Positions 51,315 through 62,481 of a DNA stretch of 64,000 nucleotides are shown here, piece by piece. The DNA is from Mesobacillus harenae (lineage in GTDB: Bacteria > Bacillota > Bacilli > Bacillales > Cytobacillaceae): contig NZ_JABUNR010000013.1 in NCBI RefSeq assembly GCF_013343715.1, positions 1 to 64,000 on the forward strand, in the 5' to 3' direction. The first letter of the stretch is position 1, and each line of letters begins with the position of its first letter. The position numbers and the translations under genes were made by a program. Below the pieces are notes generated by a model. The model was given only the letters and a program-made list of their open reading frames with translations. It was not told where the DNA came from and made no database searches.

Positions 51315-54122
51315 TCAAAGCCAAGTTTCAATTGTTTTAACAATCTCGTCAATTGAGTATTTTCTTACCGGTATACTTGGAACTGAGTTAATAAATTCTT
51401 TTCCATATGATGTGGTCAGAATGCGCCGGTCAAACACAACTACCAACCCCTTATCATCTGAAGTCCTGATTAGACGGCCAAAACCCTGTTTAAATCTAAG
51501 TATAGCTTCTGGAAGAGCAAACTCTGTAAACGGGTTCCCTCCTTTTGCATTGATCATGTCACTTTTGGCTTCTGCAATAGGCTCCTCAGGTGATGAAAAA
51601 GGAAGGCGAACAATAATAAGGCAGGATAAATCCTCCCCAGGAATATCAATTCCCTCCCAGAAGGAGCTTGTACCAAACAGGATGGCTTTTTCGAATCTTT
51701 GAAAGTTACGCGTCAGCCTGGACCTGCTCCCTCCTGTAATCCCTTGGGCTATTAGTGCATAATCTTCTAGGAACCCGCTTTCCCTTATCAATTCATATGT
51801 CTTTTTCAACATATCATGTGAGGTAAACAGGATAAGCATTCTGCCTTTTGTAGCTTCAGCAATAGAAATTATATGCTCGGTAATCGCCGCTGTAAACTCT
51901 TCTTCCCTTACAGATTTGATATCTGGAAGATCTTCCGGAACAATTAGCTGCACTTGTCTTGAATAGTCAAAGGGAGACGGAATGATATCTGTATCACATT
52001 CAGCCAAATCAAGACCAAGCCCCTTTTGTACAAAATCGAAATTTCCATTGACAGAAAGTGTTGCAGAAGTAAGTACAACACTTTTTTTCTTGGAAAAAAA
52101 GTGCTCATGCAAATACGAGGCTACAGAAACTGGCTGTGCATATAAAGTTGTGGCATTTTGTGCAGCCCTGAAGTCTAGTTCAACCCATGTAACAAAATCT
52201 TTTTCCTGATTGAATATCATTGACCTTAAGGTTTGCCTCATTTCACCAATTTCCTTTATAAGCAAAGCTAAATCTTCCAGCACTGCTTTTTTCTCACTCG
52301 GCAGATTAGGGCTAAACCGCTCTAAATAGGCTAAACGCTTTTCAAAAGCAGCTATCAAGTCCTTGAGCAAAAATGAAAAACGCTCAGCACTTGCTTCAAG
52401 CCCCTTCCACACTCTACCTTCTTGTTTAGCAAGCCTTAAGTGAACCTTTGATATACCGGTTTTCCTTTGCTGCTGTTTATTACTTTTCACAACCATAGTA
52501 ACCATTCTAAAAAAATCATCTGCTTCGTGCTGTATGTCTCCAATTAATTTATTTAATACAAAGGAGTGCTCAAGCTGGTCATGATTCCCATCCACTTTCT
52601 CCACCAACTGCTCCAGCTTAGAGAAAAGCTGCCCTTGCTCGAATAAGCCAAGCTGATTAAAAAGCAACCGTACACCCAAGTAATCAAGAGACTTGCCGAA
52701 GAGCCTGCCGGCTGCACGTTCCAAATGGTGGCCCTCATCTATAACGGCAAAGTCATAGGATGGTAAAATAGGCTGTTTAGCTACAATATCAGTTAATAAA
52801 AGAGAGTGATTCGTTATAATAAGATCCGCATCTTCAGAAGCTTTTTTCGCTTTCAGATAAAAGTCCCTGGAATGCCATGCTTTATTTTCAAGAAAAGATG
52901 TTTCATCATTTTTGACCTTATTCCAAAAAATCATTCCCCCGCTAGACAAATTAAGTTCATCTGAGTCGCCTATCTGAGTCTCTGTAAGCCAGACTAGAAT
53001 TTGCATTTTTGACAAAGTGGTATCATAATTATCGTCTTCTTCACGGAGTGACTGTTCAAACCTTGGCAAACTTAAATAATGGCCCCTTCCTTTCAACAAA
53101 ACAGTTGAAACAGGAAATCCAAGGATCTTTTTTAAAATTGGAATATCTTTTGCAAGCAGCTGTTCTTGCAATTGAGTCGTATATGTACTAATAATTACTG
53201 GAATATTATTTTGCTTAGCAAAGTATACCGCCGGTACAAGATAAGCAATAGATTTTCCAACTCCGGTTCCAGCTTCAATAAGAGCGTGTTTATGCTTATT
53301 AAATACATCTAAGACCATATCCATCATTATGAATTGTCCTTGACGATTTTCAAATGTAGGAAAGGCTCTTTTTAAGTATTTCTCCTTAGCCTCGTCGCTT
53401 TCTGGGTAATCAAGCTGAGCATCTTCTTTTGTGGAATTCTCAACCCAAATCGCCTGCCTTAAAGCAAGGCTTCTATATACCTCAATCCCATCAGGCAAAA
53501 CTTCAATTGTTTTTTCCTTCTCACTTACTATATCTTCAAAAAGTAAATGAATGTCACTCTTTAGCCCATCTGAAAGACGAGCAAGGCTTTTAATGGTTAC
53601 AAAAGGGAGCGCCCCTATTTGGCCCAATAAAATTTGCAGAAGTTCTGCCGTAACGTAGGCGTCGCTGTCAGCCTGATGAGGACGTTCATGGGTAAGGCCC
53701 ATATTAGCCGCCAAATCAGATAATTTATAGCTATCGGCCGTAGGCAGCATAATTCGCGAAAGCTCAACCGTATCTAATACAGGTCCATAAAAGCCCTCTA
53801 ATCCCGCCTCTATAAGTTCTTCTTGCAGAAAAGACAGATCAAAGAAAACATTATGGGCTACAAAATAGGCCCCTTCCAGCAAGTTTGAGACCTGTGGAGC
53901 GATCATCGAAAAGAGTGGGGCATCCTGAACCATATCAGCGGAGATTCCTGTCAGCTCCTCTATGAAGGCGGGGATCTCTTGTTCAGGATTTATCAGGGAA
54001 GAGAATTGATTTGTTATTTTACCATCTTCGATCACAACCGCCGCAAACTGGATGATACGATCTCCCCTTTTTGGGGAATTACCTGTTGTTTCCAAATCTA
54101 CCACGACAAATTTATTGCTCAT
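51315..54122 (-). CDS. dinG: DinG-type exonuclease-helicase
   Basis: 935 residues. N-terminal DEDDh exonuclease (FVVVDLETTG, HNVFFDLSFLQEE, HERPHQADSDAYVTAELL; about 1-165), then a superfamily 2 helicase with EAGTGVGKSIAYL, VIDEGHHLE and FKQGFGRLIRTSDDKG. Unlike E. coli DinG it lacks the four Fe-S cysteines and has the nuclease, as in other Bacilli. Repair role. Confidence 0.94.
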   Translation of the reverse strand: MSNKFVVVDLETTGNSPKRGDRIIQFAAVVIEDGKITNQFSSLINPEQEIPAFIEELTGISADMVQDAPLFSMIAPQVSNLLEGAYFVAHNVFFDLSFLQEELIEAGLEGFYGPVLDTVELSRIMLPTADSYKLSDLAANMGLTHERPHQADSDAYVTAELLQILLGQIGALPFVTIKSLARLSDGLKSDIHLLFEDIVSEKEKTIEVLPDGIEVYRSLALRQAIWVENSTKEDAQLDYPESDEAKEKYLKRAFPTFENRQGQFIMMDMVLDVFNKHKHALIEAGTGVGKSIAYLVPAVYFAKQNNIPVIISTYTTQLQEQLLAKDIPILKKILGFPVSTVLLKGRGHYLSLPRFEQSLREEDDNYDTTLSKMQILVWLTETQIGDSDELNLSSGGMIFWNKVKNDETSFLENKAWHSRDFYLKAKKASEDADLIITNHSLLLTDIVAKQPILPSYDFAVIDEGHHLERAAGRLFGKSLDYLGVRLLFNQLGLFEQGQLFSKLEQLVEKVDGNHDQLEHSFVLNKLIGDIQHEADDFFRMVTMVVKSNKQQQRKTGISKVHLRLAKQEGRVWKGLEASAERFSFLLKDLIAAFEKRLAYLERFSPNLPSEKKAVLEDLALLIKEIGEMRQTLRSMIFNQEKDFVTWVELDFRAAQNATTLYAQPVSVASYLHEHFFSKKKSVVLTSATLSVNGNFDFVQKGLGLDLAECDTDIIPSPFDYSRQVQLIVPEDLPDIKSVREEEFTAAITEHIISIAEATKGRMLILFTSHDMLKKTYELIRESGFLEDYALIAQGITGGSRSRLTRNFQRFEKAILFGTSSFWEGIDIPGEDLSCLIIVRLPFSSPEEPIAEAKSDMINAKGGNPFTEFALPEAILRFKQGFGRLIRTSDDKGLVVVFDRRILTTSYGKEFINSVPSIPVRKYSIDEIVKTIETWL

Positions 54123-54243
54123 GAGTTACACCTCTTACATTCAGTCACTCCAAAACGTACCATAAAAACTAAGAAATCAAAAGTTTAATTCCCAACTTTT
54201 GATCTAAGTAACAAATTTATTGCCTGTTTCCAGCAGGGAAAAA

Positions 54244-54264
54244 GCCCCCGCTGCAAGCAGGAGC
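54244..54264 (-). terminator. panBCD operon terminator
   Basis: On the minus strand GCTCCTGC pairs with GCGGGGGC through two G-U pairs (5-nt loop), followed by a T run. It lies just after panD. Confidence 0.65.
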
Positions 54265-54272
54265 TTTTCGTT

Positions 54273-54656
54273 TTATAGGACGGTTGCTTCAGGTTCAGCA
54301 TGGATAAGTTCTTTAATACGGTTATTTTCATCCATAATAGCAACTTTCGGCTGGTGATACTGAACTTTTTCATCAGCAACTAGAGCGTAAGAAATAATAA
54401 TGACAATATCTCCCTGTTGGACAAGGCGGGCAGCTGCTCCATTTAAACACACTACGCCGCTTCCTCTTTCACCAGGTATAATATATGTTTCAAAACGGGC
54501 ACCGTTGTTGTTGTTCACAATCTGAACCTTTTCGTTTGCTGCCAACCCAACTGCATCTAATATATTCGTATCGATCGTAATGCTTCCTACGTAATTAAGG
54601 TTCGCTTCAGTTACACGGGCTCTATGAATCTTAGCATTCATCATGGTGCGGAACAT
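54273..54656 (-). CDS. panD: Aspartate 1-decarboxylase
   Basis: 127 residues. The self-cleavage site is G24-S25 in NYVGSITID, generating the pyruvoyl group; [20 protein letters not shown] is the conserved core. It makes beta-alanine for pantothenate. Follows panC by 20 bp. Confidence 0.96.
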   Translation of the reverse strand: MFRTMMNAKIHRARVTEANLNYVGSITIDTNILDAVGLAANEKVQIVNNNNGARFETYIIPGERGSGVVCLNGAAARLVQQGDIVIIISYALVADEKVQYHQPKVAIMDENNRIKELIHAEPEATVL

Positions 54657-54676
54657 AACTTTTCCCCCTTGCTAAA

Positions 54677-55522
54677 TTAAATATCAACAATGATATTATC
54701 AATTAGACGTACTTTTGAAAACTTAACAGCAAGTGCTAGTATTACTTTCCCTTTAATCTCTTCAATCGGCTTAAGATCGGGGTAAGTATATAGTTCAATA
54801 TAATCCACAGTCGACTCGGTCGTTTTTTTAAGATGGGACTCAATGGTTTGTATAAGCTTCAGCCTATCTGTTTCACCTTTTTTTATCAAGCTTCTCCCTA
54901 GCTCCAGGGCTCGATAAAGTTCGGCTGCCTGTCTGCGTTCCTCAGGAGTTAGATTGACATTTCGGGAACTTTTAGCCAGACCGTCAGACTCTCTGACAGT
55001 TTCAATTGCTTTCAGTTGAACGGGGAAATGAAAGTCTTTAATTAATCCATCCACCACTGCAACTTGCTGTGCATCCTTAAGCCCGAAATAGACCCTCGTT
55101 GGCTGGATTATATTAAACAGCTTCGTTAAAACTGTTACGACTCCGTCAAAATGGCCTGGCCTGGATTTACCGCATAGAACATTTACCCGCTCTTTGGCGA
55201 TTACACCTACCGAAGGCGAAGTTGAATACATTTCGTCAACTGAAGGGAAGAAAATATAATCGGTTTTTTCTTGAATAGCTATCTGCCGGTCTTTTTCGAA
55301 ATCACGGGGGTAAGCATCAAGATCTTCAGATGGGCCAAACTGCAATGGATTTACAAATATGCTGAGAACAAGAATATCATTTTCCTGACGCGCCTTCTTC
55401 AGCAGACCGATATGTCCTTCATGAAGAAAGCCCATGGTAGGAACAAAACCAATTGTTTTCCCTTTTTGTTTTTCGGTAAGAATTTCTCGCTGCATCTCAG
55501 CTATTGTTGTGAAGACCTTCAT
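54677..55522 (-). CDS. panC: Pantothenate synthetase
   Basis: 281 residues. [15 protein letters not shown] and [18 protein letters not shown] carry the ATP-binding HxGH and substrate sites. Ligates pantoate and beta-alanine. Start overlaps the panB stop by 4 bp. Confidence 0.97.
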   Translation of the reverse strand: MKVFTTIAEMQREILTEKQKGKTIGFVPTMGFLHEGHIGLLKKARQENDILVLSIFVNPLQFGPSEDLDAYPRDFEKDRQIAIQEKTDYIFFPSVDEMYSTSPSVGVIAKERVNVLCGKSRPGHFDGVVTVLTKLFNIIQPTRVYFGLKDAQQVAVVDGLIKDFHFPVQLKAIETVRESDGLAKSSRNVNLTPEERRQAAELYRALELGRSLIKKGETDRLKLIQTIESHLKKTTESTVDYIELYTYPDLKPIEEIKGKVILALAVKFSKVRLIDNIIVDI

Positions 55523-56355
55523 TTATTTCCTCCGTACAATCCCTTTAATTCTTCATCCTTCATCGTGAAACTATGCTTATCTTCTGGAAAGGTACTATTT
55601 TTAACCTCTGTTACATAATCACTTAAACCCGAATGGATCAAGTCATTGACATTGGTAAATTGCTTTACAAATTTAGGGACACGGTCAACGCCATAAGAAA
55701 TCATGTCATGATAGACGAGGACTTGTCCGTCCGTGTATACACCTGCACCGATTCCAATTGTTGGTATACCCAGCTGCTTTGAAACCTCTGCTGCTAGCTG
55801 CTTAGGAACACATTCCAGCACTATAGAGAACGCACCAGCCTTTTCACATGCTTGTGCGTCTGCAATCAGCTTTCGGGCAGCCTCAGCACTTTTGCCTTGC
55901 ACTTTATAACCTCCAAGAACAGCTACAGACTGAGGAGTAAGTCCTAAATGGGCCATAACGGGTATACCGGCTGCTGTCAGTGCCTGAATATGCGGAATTA
56001 CATCATCTCCGCCTTCTAGCTTAACAGCATGGGCTCCCGTTTCCTGGATCAGCCGGGCTCCATTTAGTAGAGTGTCCCTGACCGATAAATGATAGCTCAT
56101 AAAAGGCATGTCGACGACAATAAAGGTATCAGCTGCACCTCGTTTAACCGCTTTGGCATGATGCACCATATCCTCCATTGTTACCGGGATGGTCGATTCA
56201 TAACCAAGAACCACCATCCCAAGAGAGTCCCCTACAAGGATCATATCTGTCTCGGCTTGTTCAGCCTGCTTTGCAGAGGGGTAGTCATACGCTGTTACCA
56301 TCGCGATTTTTTCTCCAGCTTGCTTCATCTTAACAAAATCTGTTGTCTGTTTCAT
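55519..56355 (-). CDS. panB: Ketopantoate hydroxymethyltransferase
   Basis: 278 residues from ATG at 56355 (AAAGGAGG upstream). [31 protein letters not shown] is cut here to its key residues: the D of ILVGDSLG and E of VKLEGG bind magnesium. First step of pantothenate synthesis from 2-ketoisovalerate and methylene-THF. Confidence 0.96.
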   Translation of the reverse strand: MKQTTDFVKMKQAGEKIAMVTAYDYPSAKQAEQAETDMILVGDSLGMVVLGYESTIPVTMEDMVHHAKAVKRGAADTFIVVDMPFMSYHLSVRDTLLNGARLIQETGAHAVKLEGGDDVIPHIQALTAAGIPVMAHLGLTPQSVAVLGGYKVQGKSAEAARKLIADAQACEKAGAFSIVLECVPKQLAAEVSKQLGIPTIGIGAGVYTDGQVLVYHDMISYGVDRVPKFVKQFTNVNDLIHSGLSDYVTEVKNSTFPEDKHSFTMKDEELKGLYGGNK

Positions 56356-56664
56356 GTCATTCCTCCTTTTTGTAGAGGAGATAAAACAATTCCAAGATGT
56401 CATGATAAGAGTAAGCCTGGTGACGGTCTATATTAACGATCTATATACTGTCACCATAGTCAGGATGCCGTCTTATCTTCATCAAAAAAGGATCCTCTAA
56501 AAAAACTCAGAAGGACCCTTAAGTGTTAATATCTTGTTTCATCCCTCTGTCCCGGTCCATGTGGATCTAGGCAGAACTGTTTAGTTTTTTGGGTGGTCTG
56601 TACGGTGCAGCTCCTGAGATACTGCCCATCAAGATTATAACAAATAAGTTGCTGGCTTGACTAC
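56356..56664. other. Intergenic region between birA operon and panBCD
   Basis: 309 bp. Holds the hairpin at 56488-56520 that ends the birA transcript and, to its left, the panB promoter region. No ORF. Confidence 0.5.
56488..56520 (-). terminator. Terminator of the ypjD-birA operon
   Basis: On the minus strand AAGGGTCCT pairs with AGGATCCTT (one G-U pair), followed by TTTTTGATG. Confidence 0.75.
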
Positions 56665-57657
56665 TTAAACCTGATCACCTTTTAAATCAATGTCAGCAGA
56701 ATATATATGATGGACCGTTCCAGCCTCATCCTCCATTAGCAACACGCCATCCTCAGTAATCCCGAGAGCCCTCCCGTTAATTGTTTTATTGAGTGTTCTG
56801 GCAGTGATAAACTCACCTATGCTGATCGCATAACTTTCCCATAAAAGTTTGATCGGCTGAAAGCCTTTATCCAGATATAAGAGATAGAGCTTTTCCAAAT
56901 TTTTCAATAAAGATTGAATTAACTTAGCCCTTGAAACTGGTTGTCCCAATTCATTGAGTATGGAAGTCGCAATCTGTTTAATTTCTTCTGGAAAGTCTTC
57001 TTCTCTTTGGTTTACATTTATTCCGATGCCAATGATGATCGAATTAATTTTATCAGACTCAGCCTGTAGCTCCGTTAAGATCCCAGTAATTTTTTTACCG
57101 CTTAGCAATATGTCGTTTGGCCATTTTATTTGCGGGTGAAGCCCAGTTGTTTCTTGTATTGCCTGAACAACAGCTACTGCTGTTATGAGAGTAAGCTGAG
57201 GAGCTTTTTGCGGCGGTATTTCAGGCCGGAGAATGACGCTCATCCAGATTCCTGAATATTTAGGGGAGTGCCACTTCCTTTGCATTCTCCCTCTCCCTGC
57301 CAACTGTTCTTCGGCTATGACGATTGTTCCCTCTGGCGCTCCCTCATAAGCAAGACGGTAAGCTACTTTTTGAGTCGAGTCCAGCGTTTCCTCATAATGG
57401 ATATTTGAGCCGACAAACTTGGTTTTTAAACCAAAACTGATTTCATCTGCCGTTATATTCTCAGGGGTGTTTGTAATTCTATACCCTTTTTTCCTAACAG
57501 CCTCAAATTCAAAACCCTCTTTTCGAAGCTCCTCTATATGCTTCCATATAGCTGTTCTTGAGCAGCCTGCCAGATCTGCAAGCGTCTGCCCCGATAAATA
57601 TTCTGTTCCGGAGTTTGTAAACGCAGCAATTAGTTTTTTTCTGAGCTCAGATTGCAT
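56665..57657 (-). CDS. birA: Biotin protein ligase and biotin repressor BirA
   Basis: 330 residues from ATG at 57657. N-terminal winged helix (about 1-60: SGQTLADLAGCSRTAIWKHIEELRKEG), then the ligase with GRGRMQRKWHSP (biotinyl-AMP loop) and IKWPNDILLSGKKI, and a C-terminal SH3-like domain. Activates biotin on acetyl-CoA carboxylase and represses biotin genes. Overlaps cca by 28 bp. Confidence 0.95.
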   Translation of the reverse strand: MQSELRKKLIAAFTNSGTEYLSGQTLADLAGCSRTAIWKHIEELRKEGFEFEAVRKKGYRITNTPENITADEISFGLKTKFVGSNIHYEETLDSTQKVAYRLAYEGAPEGTIVIAEEQLAGRGRMQRKWHSPKYSGIWMSVILRPEIPPQKAPQLTLITAVAVVQAIQETTGLHPQIKWPNDILLSGKKITGILTELQAESDKINSIIIGIGINVNQREEDFPEEIKQIATSILNELGQPVSRAKLIQSLLKNLEKLYLLYLDKGFQPIKLLWESYAISIGEFITARTLNKTINGRALGITEDGVLLMEDEAGTVHHIYSADIDLKGDQV

Positions 57658-58838
57658 TTTGCCAGCCACTCCTTTATTTCTGCCGGATTATTATTTAATT
57701 CTTTTTGTAAAATTGCTGTTTCAAGTTTTCCAAGCAACTCCTTCAACCAAGGTCCGCCTGGTTTACCAAACCAGGCGATCAGCTCACTTCCGGAAACGTT
57801 AATATCCGATCTCTGTTTTATAGGTAGCGCATCATAAGAGAAAAGCCATTCAACTTCAGTGGATATAGGATTTCCTCTTATTACATGAAAGACCCTTTCC
57901 ACATCCCTAACCGCAACTCTTCCCGAATGGTATAAACTTAACGGCGACCACTCATTTTCTAGCCGGTATTTCAGCCAAACCTGATGGTGAAGCAACGTCT
58001 TTATTTTCTTGGATGGGAGCTTCCACTCTCGCAAGAAGGATTCCGATTCCTGTTGACCAAGCTCCAAATAGTGCAGGAGCAATAGCCACATCTCCATGTT
58101 AGAGAGATCACTGCAAGGCTGGTGTGACAGTTTAACTAGGTTATTTTTAAAACCAGCTATGCCTGGCATGTATTTATATACCTCTGTATTAATCAGAAGT
58201 TCGATCGATTGACATCTGCTTTTGCCCGTCAACAGCTTTTCAAATTCGGCTGTCTTCCTCTCTACCGCTATATTTGCCATTAATGGGGCTAGCCTTGTAA
58301 GTGCCTTCAGGGTCTCTGCTTCAATCTCAAAAGAGAGCTGACTGACAAACCTGAGCGCCCTTAACATTCGGAGTGCGTCTTCACTAAACCGGTCAGCTGC
58401 AGCCCCAACTGTTTCAATCTTCCGCTCGGAAATAGCTTTTCTCCCGTCAAAAGGATCAATGATCGATCCACCTCTATCCATTGCTATAGCATTCATGGTG
58501 AAATCCCTGCGTCGAAGATCTTCTGTCAGTGACCTAACAAAAGTAACTTTATCCGGCCTGCGGAAATCAGAATATTCAGCTTCAGTTCTAAAGGTGGTTA
58601 ACTCGTATGGCGTACCCTTAAATAATACTAAGACGGTACCATGCTCGATCCCTATGTCAACCGTGTTTGAAAATACACTTTTCACCTCTGCCGGCTTTGC
58701 AGAAGTAGCTATATCGACATCAGCAATTGATCTGTCAAGAAGATAGTCCCTTATCGCCCCGCCCACAAAGTAGGCTTCATAGCCCGCATTTTCCAGCTCA
58801 GTTAATAGTGGCACGGCCTTAAGAAATGGCTGAATCAT
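57630..58838 (-). CDS. cca: CCA-adding tRNA nucleotidyltransferase
   Basis: 402 residues, class [24 protein letters not shown] holds the GG and DxD metal motif; [10 protein letters not shown] and the [11 protein letters not shown] region are conserved. Adds CCA to tRNA 3' ends. Overlaps bshA by 4 bp. Confidence 0.96.
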   Translation of the reverse strand: MIQPFLKAVPLLTELENAGYEAYFVGGAIRDYLLDRSIADVDIATSAKPAEVKSVFSNTVDIGIEHGTVLVLFKGTPYELTTFRTEAEYSDFRRPDKVTFVRSLTEDLRRRDFTMNAIAMDRGGSIIDPFDGRKAISERKIETVGAAADRFSEDALRMLRALRFVSQLSFEIEAETLKALTRLAPLMANIAVERKTAEFEKLLTGKSRCQSIELLINTEVYKYMPGIAGFKNNLVKLSHQPCSDLSNMEMWLLLLHYLELGQQESESFLREWKLPSKKIKTLLHHQVWLKYRLENEWSPLSLYHSGRVAVRDVERVFHVIRGNPISTEVEWLFSYDALPIKQRSDINVSGSELIAWFGKPGGPWLKELLGKLETAILQKELNNNPAEIKEWLAKCNLSSEKN

Positions 58839-59977
58839 ACGATCTCATCCTTATTTAACAAGTGATTATAAATATCTTCGTATTGCTCAACAATCTTTTT
58901 TGCACTAAAATGGTCCTGGACTGCTTGCAAAGATTTTTCAGAAAAAGCCTTATGCAGGCTTGTGTCTTGAAGAATAAGCAATGATTTTTCAACAATGTCG
59001 CCTATATTTCCTACCTCGCAAATATAACCCGTTTCACCGTTTTGTATCACTTCCGGGATCCCTCCAGCGTTCGTTCCAATGCATGGAACACCGCAAGCCA
59101 TAGCCTCTAAGGCAACGAGTCCAAAGCTCTCTTTCTCTGAAAGAAGAAGCAGTAAATCACTTAAAGAGTATAGTTCCTCCAAATTATCCTGTCTTCCCAA
59201 AAACAAAACCTGTTCCTCTAAATTCAGTTCTCTAACTAAGCTTGAGACTGTTTTCATCTCTGGTCCATCTCCTGCTAACAGTAGCTTAGCCGGCATCTTT
59301 TCAGCTATTTTGGCAAAAACTTTTATCACATCAGGAACTCTTTTAACGGCCCGGAAATTGGAGACATGGATAATCACCTTTTCCTCAGGCCGAATCTCAT
59401 AATCTTTCCGCAAGTCCTGTGAATCGACACGCTTATAGACTCTTTCATCGATAAAATTATAGACTGGGTATATATCCTTATCTGTTTTAATTAATTCATG
59501 GGTCTCTGTAATTAAAGCATTCGAAACAGCAGTAACATAATCAGATTTTTCTATCCCATAACGAATCGCTTCAGTCAAAGAAGGATCATAGCCAAGAACC
59601 GTAATATCAGTCCCATGAAGGGTAGTTACGATTTTCAGATCAGGATTACTCATTTCCCGCGCTAGGATCGCACAGACAGCATGCGGGATGGCATAATGAA
59701 CATGCAGAAGGTCAAGGTTCTCCCGAGTCGCTACTTCAGCCATCTTGCTGGCCAGAGCAAGATCGTATGGAGGATATTGAAAAACAGAATATTGGTTGAC
59801 TTCTACCTGATGAAAGAAAATATTATGGTGCATTTTCTTTAACCTGAAGGGTAGACCAGATGAAATAAAATGAATTTTATGACCTTTTTCTGCTAAAAGC
59901 TTGCCTAGTTCCGTTGCAATAACCCCGGAACCTCCCACGGTTGGATAGCACGTGATCCCAATTCTTAGTTTTTTCAT
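58835..59977 (-). CDS. bshA: N-acetyl-alpha-D-glucosaminyl L-malate synthase
   Basis: 380 residues, GT4 glycosyltransferase. [19 protein letters not shown] at the N-terminus and the E-x7-E motif [14 protein letters not shown] near 285. First step of bacillithiol synthesis (UDP-GlcNAc plus malate). Overlaps bshB1 by 4 bp. Confidence 0.96.
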   Translation of the reverse strand: MKKLRIGITCYPTVGGSGVIATELGKLLAEKGHKIHFISSGLPFRLKKMHHNIFFHQVEVNQYSVFQYPPYDLALASKMAEVATRENLDLLHVHYAIPHAVCAILAREMSNPDLKIVTTLHGTDITVLGYDPSLTEAIRYGIEKSDYVTAVSNALITETHELIKTDKDIYPVYNFIDERVYKRVDSQDLRKDYEIRPEEKVIIHVSNFRAVKRVPDVIKVFAKIAEKMPAKLLLAGDGPEMKTVSSLVRELNLEEQVLFLGRQDNLEELYSLSDLLLLLSEKESFGLVALEAMACGVPCIGTNAGGIPEVIQNGETGYICEVGNIGDIVEKSLLILQDTSLHKAFSEKSLQAVQDHFSAKKIVEQYEDIYNHLLNKDEIV

Positions 59978-60690
59978 CTTTTATCTCCTAACAGGTCAGC
60001 CTGAATTAACAGCGGCTTTTTCGTAAAAAATCCTTCAGCAAATTCAACGCCTGTTTCCTTTCCAATAAGCATTTCCCGTGCTTGAACACTGTCGATATAG
60101 CTGTTAACAAGCGGAGTCTCAAAGCTCGCAGCTGTTTTTACAAACTGGCTCCGATAAGCCTGAAGTGATGCAACCTTTTGTTCCATATAATCCGAAATGT
60201 CCACCGCAAAATCAGGATGATGATAACCATTTATCATATAGTAATATGTATGTTTCACACGGTGAGCGGCTAAACCATCCTCTGAGTCGAATTTCCTTAT
60301 TCCCGCGGAAAAAACCGCCTCCTCAACAAGTCGTGCACAGTTGCCATGGTCAGGATGACGGTCCTCAAAATATGGCACAAAAACGACATCAGGCTGAAAG
60401 CGACGGATAAGTTGTACAATTTTTTTTATATATACATGATTAATAGACAATCCTCTGTCTGGTAAATCAAGAGTCTTTCTAATGGCTGCTCCTAGAATTC
60501 CAGCTGCTTCACTGGCTTCTGATGCCCGCAATTCCACTGTACCATTAGAGGATAATTCTGCCCGTGTTAAATCACAAATACCTATCTTCTTCCCAAGAGC
60601 TGAAAATTTGGCAATAGTTCCGCCCATTCCAATTTCAACATCATCGGCGTGAGCACCAAATGTGAGAATATCTAATCTAGCTGGTTCCAT
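59974..60690 (-). CDS. bshB1: Bacillithiol deacetylase BshB1
   Basis: 238 residues, LmbE-like zinc deacetylase. [12 protein letters not shown] carries the zinc-binding A-H-x-[10 protein letters not shown] the third ligand. Removes acetyl from GlcNAc-malate. ATG at 60690 fits AAAGGTG; overlaps mgsA by 14 bp. Confidence 0.95.
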   Translation of the reverse strand: MEPARLDILTFGAHADDVEIGMGGTIAKFSALGKKIGICDLTRAELSSNGTVELRASEASEAAGILGAAIRKTLDLPDRGLSINHVYIKKIVQLIRRFQPDVVFVPYFEDRHPDHGNCARLVEEAVFSAGIRKFDSEDGLAAHRVKHTYYYMINGYHHPDFAVDISDYMEQKVASLQAYRSQFVKTAASFETPLVNSYIDSVQAREMLIGKETGVEFAEGFFTKKPLLIQADLLGDKR

Positions 60691-61102
60691 TATCATCCGC
60701 ACCTTTGTTTCCAGATACCTTTCTCCAGTCCAAATCGCCCTTTTCAATTCCTTTCGCCACCAGCTCTGCCGTTCCCATATTACTTGCTAGCGGAATGGAA
60801 TATACATCACAAAGTCTTACAAGCGCTGAAACATCCGGTTCATGCGGCTGAACTGTAAGAGGATCTCTAAAAAAGAAAATTGCATCCATCCTATTATTAG
60901 CAATCATTGCCCCTATTTCTTGATCTCCACCAAGCGGGCCCGACTGAAATCTGTGAATTTCAAGTCCGGTCGCTTCTATCAAACGCAAACCTGTTGTTCC
61001 TGTGGCAAAAAGAGAGTGTTCCTTGAAAATATGTTTATACGCAACTACAAACTTGATTAAGTCATCTTTCTTTTTATCGTGGGCAATCAACGCAATATTC
61101 AA
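60677..61102 (-). CDS. mgsA: Methylglyoxal synthase
   Basis: 141 residues. [23 protein letters not shown] and [11 protein letters not shown] with the catalytic Asp. Converts dihydroxyacetone phosphate to methylglyoxal; bacillithiol from the next two genes detoxifies that product. Confidence 0.96.
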   Translation of the reverse strand: MNIALIAHDKKKDDLIKFVVAYKHIFKEHSLFATGTTGLRLIEATGLEIHRFQSGPLGGDQEIGAMIANNRMDAIFFFRDPLTVQPHEPDVSALVRLCDVYSIPLASNMGTAELVAKGIEKGDLDWRKVSGNKGADDNGTS

Positions 61103-61113
61103 CTTATCAGCCC

Positions 61114-61914
61114 CTATTCAATGATATTTTCAAGCCCATATACGAAAGTATCTAATTTCACGACTGTGTCAACCGCTAGCTTAACACCTGACATAAACGA
61201 GCCTCGATTATATGAATCATGACGTATGGTCAGAGATTGTCCATCAGAGCCTAACATAACCTGCTGGTGTGCGACCAACCCTGGCAGCCTTACAGAATGG
61301 ATACGCATGCCCTCATAGTCTGCCCCCCGAGCTCCTGTTAGCGTTTCATGCTCATTTGGATGGCCCTGTTTCTTTTGTTCTCTTACCTGAGCGATCATTT
61401 CAGCTGTTTTATATGCAGTTCCTGAAGGTGCATCAAGCTTTTGGTTATGATGCAGCTCAATAATTTCGATATCCTCAAAATACTTGGCAGCCATTTGGGA
61501 AAACTTCATCATCAAAATTGCGCCTACTGCAAAATTGGGCGCAATAATACAGCCAAGCTCTTTCTCCCTGCAAAATCCCTCTAAATCATTCATCTCTTCT
61601 TTAGAAAAACCTGTTGTCCCTACTACTGGACGGATACCGTATGAAAGAGCAGTTTTTGTATGTAATTTTCCGACCTCAGGGGTCGTTAAATCAATCAAAA
61701 CATCGGGTTTTTCCGTTTCAAAGCATGTTTCTGCGCTAGTATATATAGGAACATCCGCATTGCCAAACCCTTCGATCTCTGATAGCTTCATTCCTTCATA
61801 TTTTCTGTCAAGGACTGCTACTAATTCATAGTTTTCTGTATTCATAACCAATTGCACGGCTTCTTTCCCCATCTTTCCTCGGGGACCTGCTACAACAATT
61901 TTAATCTTATCCAT
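61114..61914 (-). CDS. dapB: 4-hydroxy-tetrahydrodipicolinate reductase
   Basis: 266 residues from ATG at 61914 (GAGGTGGG upstream). [11 protein letters not shown] is the cofactor loop, [15 protein letters not shown] the substrate site. NAD(P)H-dependent step of lysine, diaminopimelate and dipicolinate synthesis. Confidence 0.97.
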   Translation of the reverse strand: MDKIKIVVAGPRGKMGKEAVQLVMNTENYELVAVLDRKYEGMKLSEIEGFGNADVPIYTSAETCFETEKPDVLIDLTTPEVGKLHTKTALSYGIRPVVGTTGFSKEEMNDLEGFCREKELGCIIAPNFAVGAILMMKFSQMAAKYFEDIEIIELHHNQKLDAPSGTAYKTAEMIAQVREQKKQGHPNEHETLTGARGADYEGMRIHSVRLPGLVAHQQVMLGSDGQSLTIRHDSYNRGSFMSGVKLAVDTVVKLDTFVYGLENIIE

Positions 61915-61928
61915 TTTACTTCCCACCT

Positions 61929-62261
61929 CTACTCTTCAATTCTTGTCCACCGATTTTTGTCGCGGGTATTAAACTTTGTCATTACCCGGTCATGTGATTC
62001 TTGAAGGTCAATATTTAAGGAATTAGCAAAGCAAATAAGAACGAAGAGCATATCTCCCATTTCTTCTTCAATCGTATTTGCTTCTTCTGATTCCTTTTTA
62101 GGCTTTTCGCCATGAAAATGGTTTACTTCGCGGGCTAGCTCTCCTAGTTCCTCGGTCATTCTTGCCAGCAATGCGAGCGGACTAAAGTACCCTTCCTTAA
62201 ACTGACCTATATAGGCATCTACTTCTTCCTGCAGGTCTTTCATTGTTTTTGGCTTACTCAA
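61929..62261 (-). CDS. ypjD: MazG-like nucleotide pyrophosphohydrolase YpjD
   Basis: 110 residues from TTG at 62261, with GGAGGG 7 nt upstream; the ATG at 62297 lacks a site. The E-E-x2-E/E-x2-D motif is visible: [12 protein letters not shown] and [10 protein letters not shown]. Hydrolyses nucleoside triphosphates. First gene of the operon down to birA. Confidence 0.92.
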   Translation of the reverse strand: MSKPKTMKDLQEEVDAYIGQFKEGYFSPLALLARMTEELGELAREVNHFHGEKPKKESEEANTIEEEMGDMLFVLICFANSLNIDLQESHDRVMTKFNTRDKNRWTRIEE

Positions 62262-62481
62262 ATTAAATCCCTCCAAAAATGGACAGTATACTTTCATATG
62301 TATAACGGTTAAAGCCTTGTAAGTGATTCTTTATTATGTTAGCTAAAAGCAACCTCTTTGACAATATTTTCGACTTTTTTTAAAGCCTGCGTGTACCTCA
62401 CTAATCATTGCTCATTAACTTTATCTTTTATATAATTAATAACGCTTGTGTTAGAAAAATACAAGCATGGGGGGAATTTAC

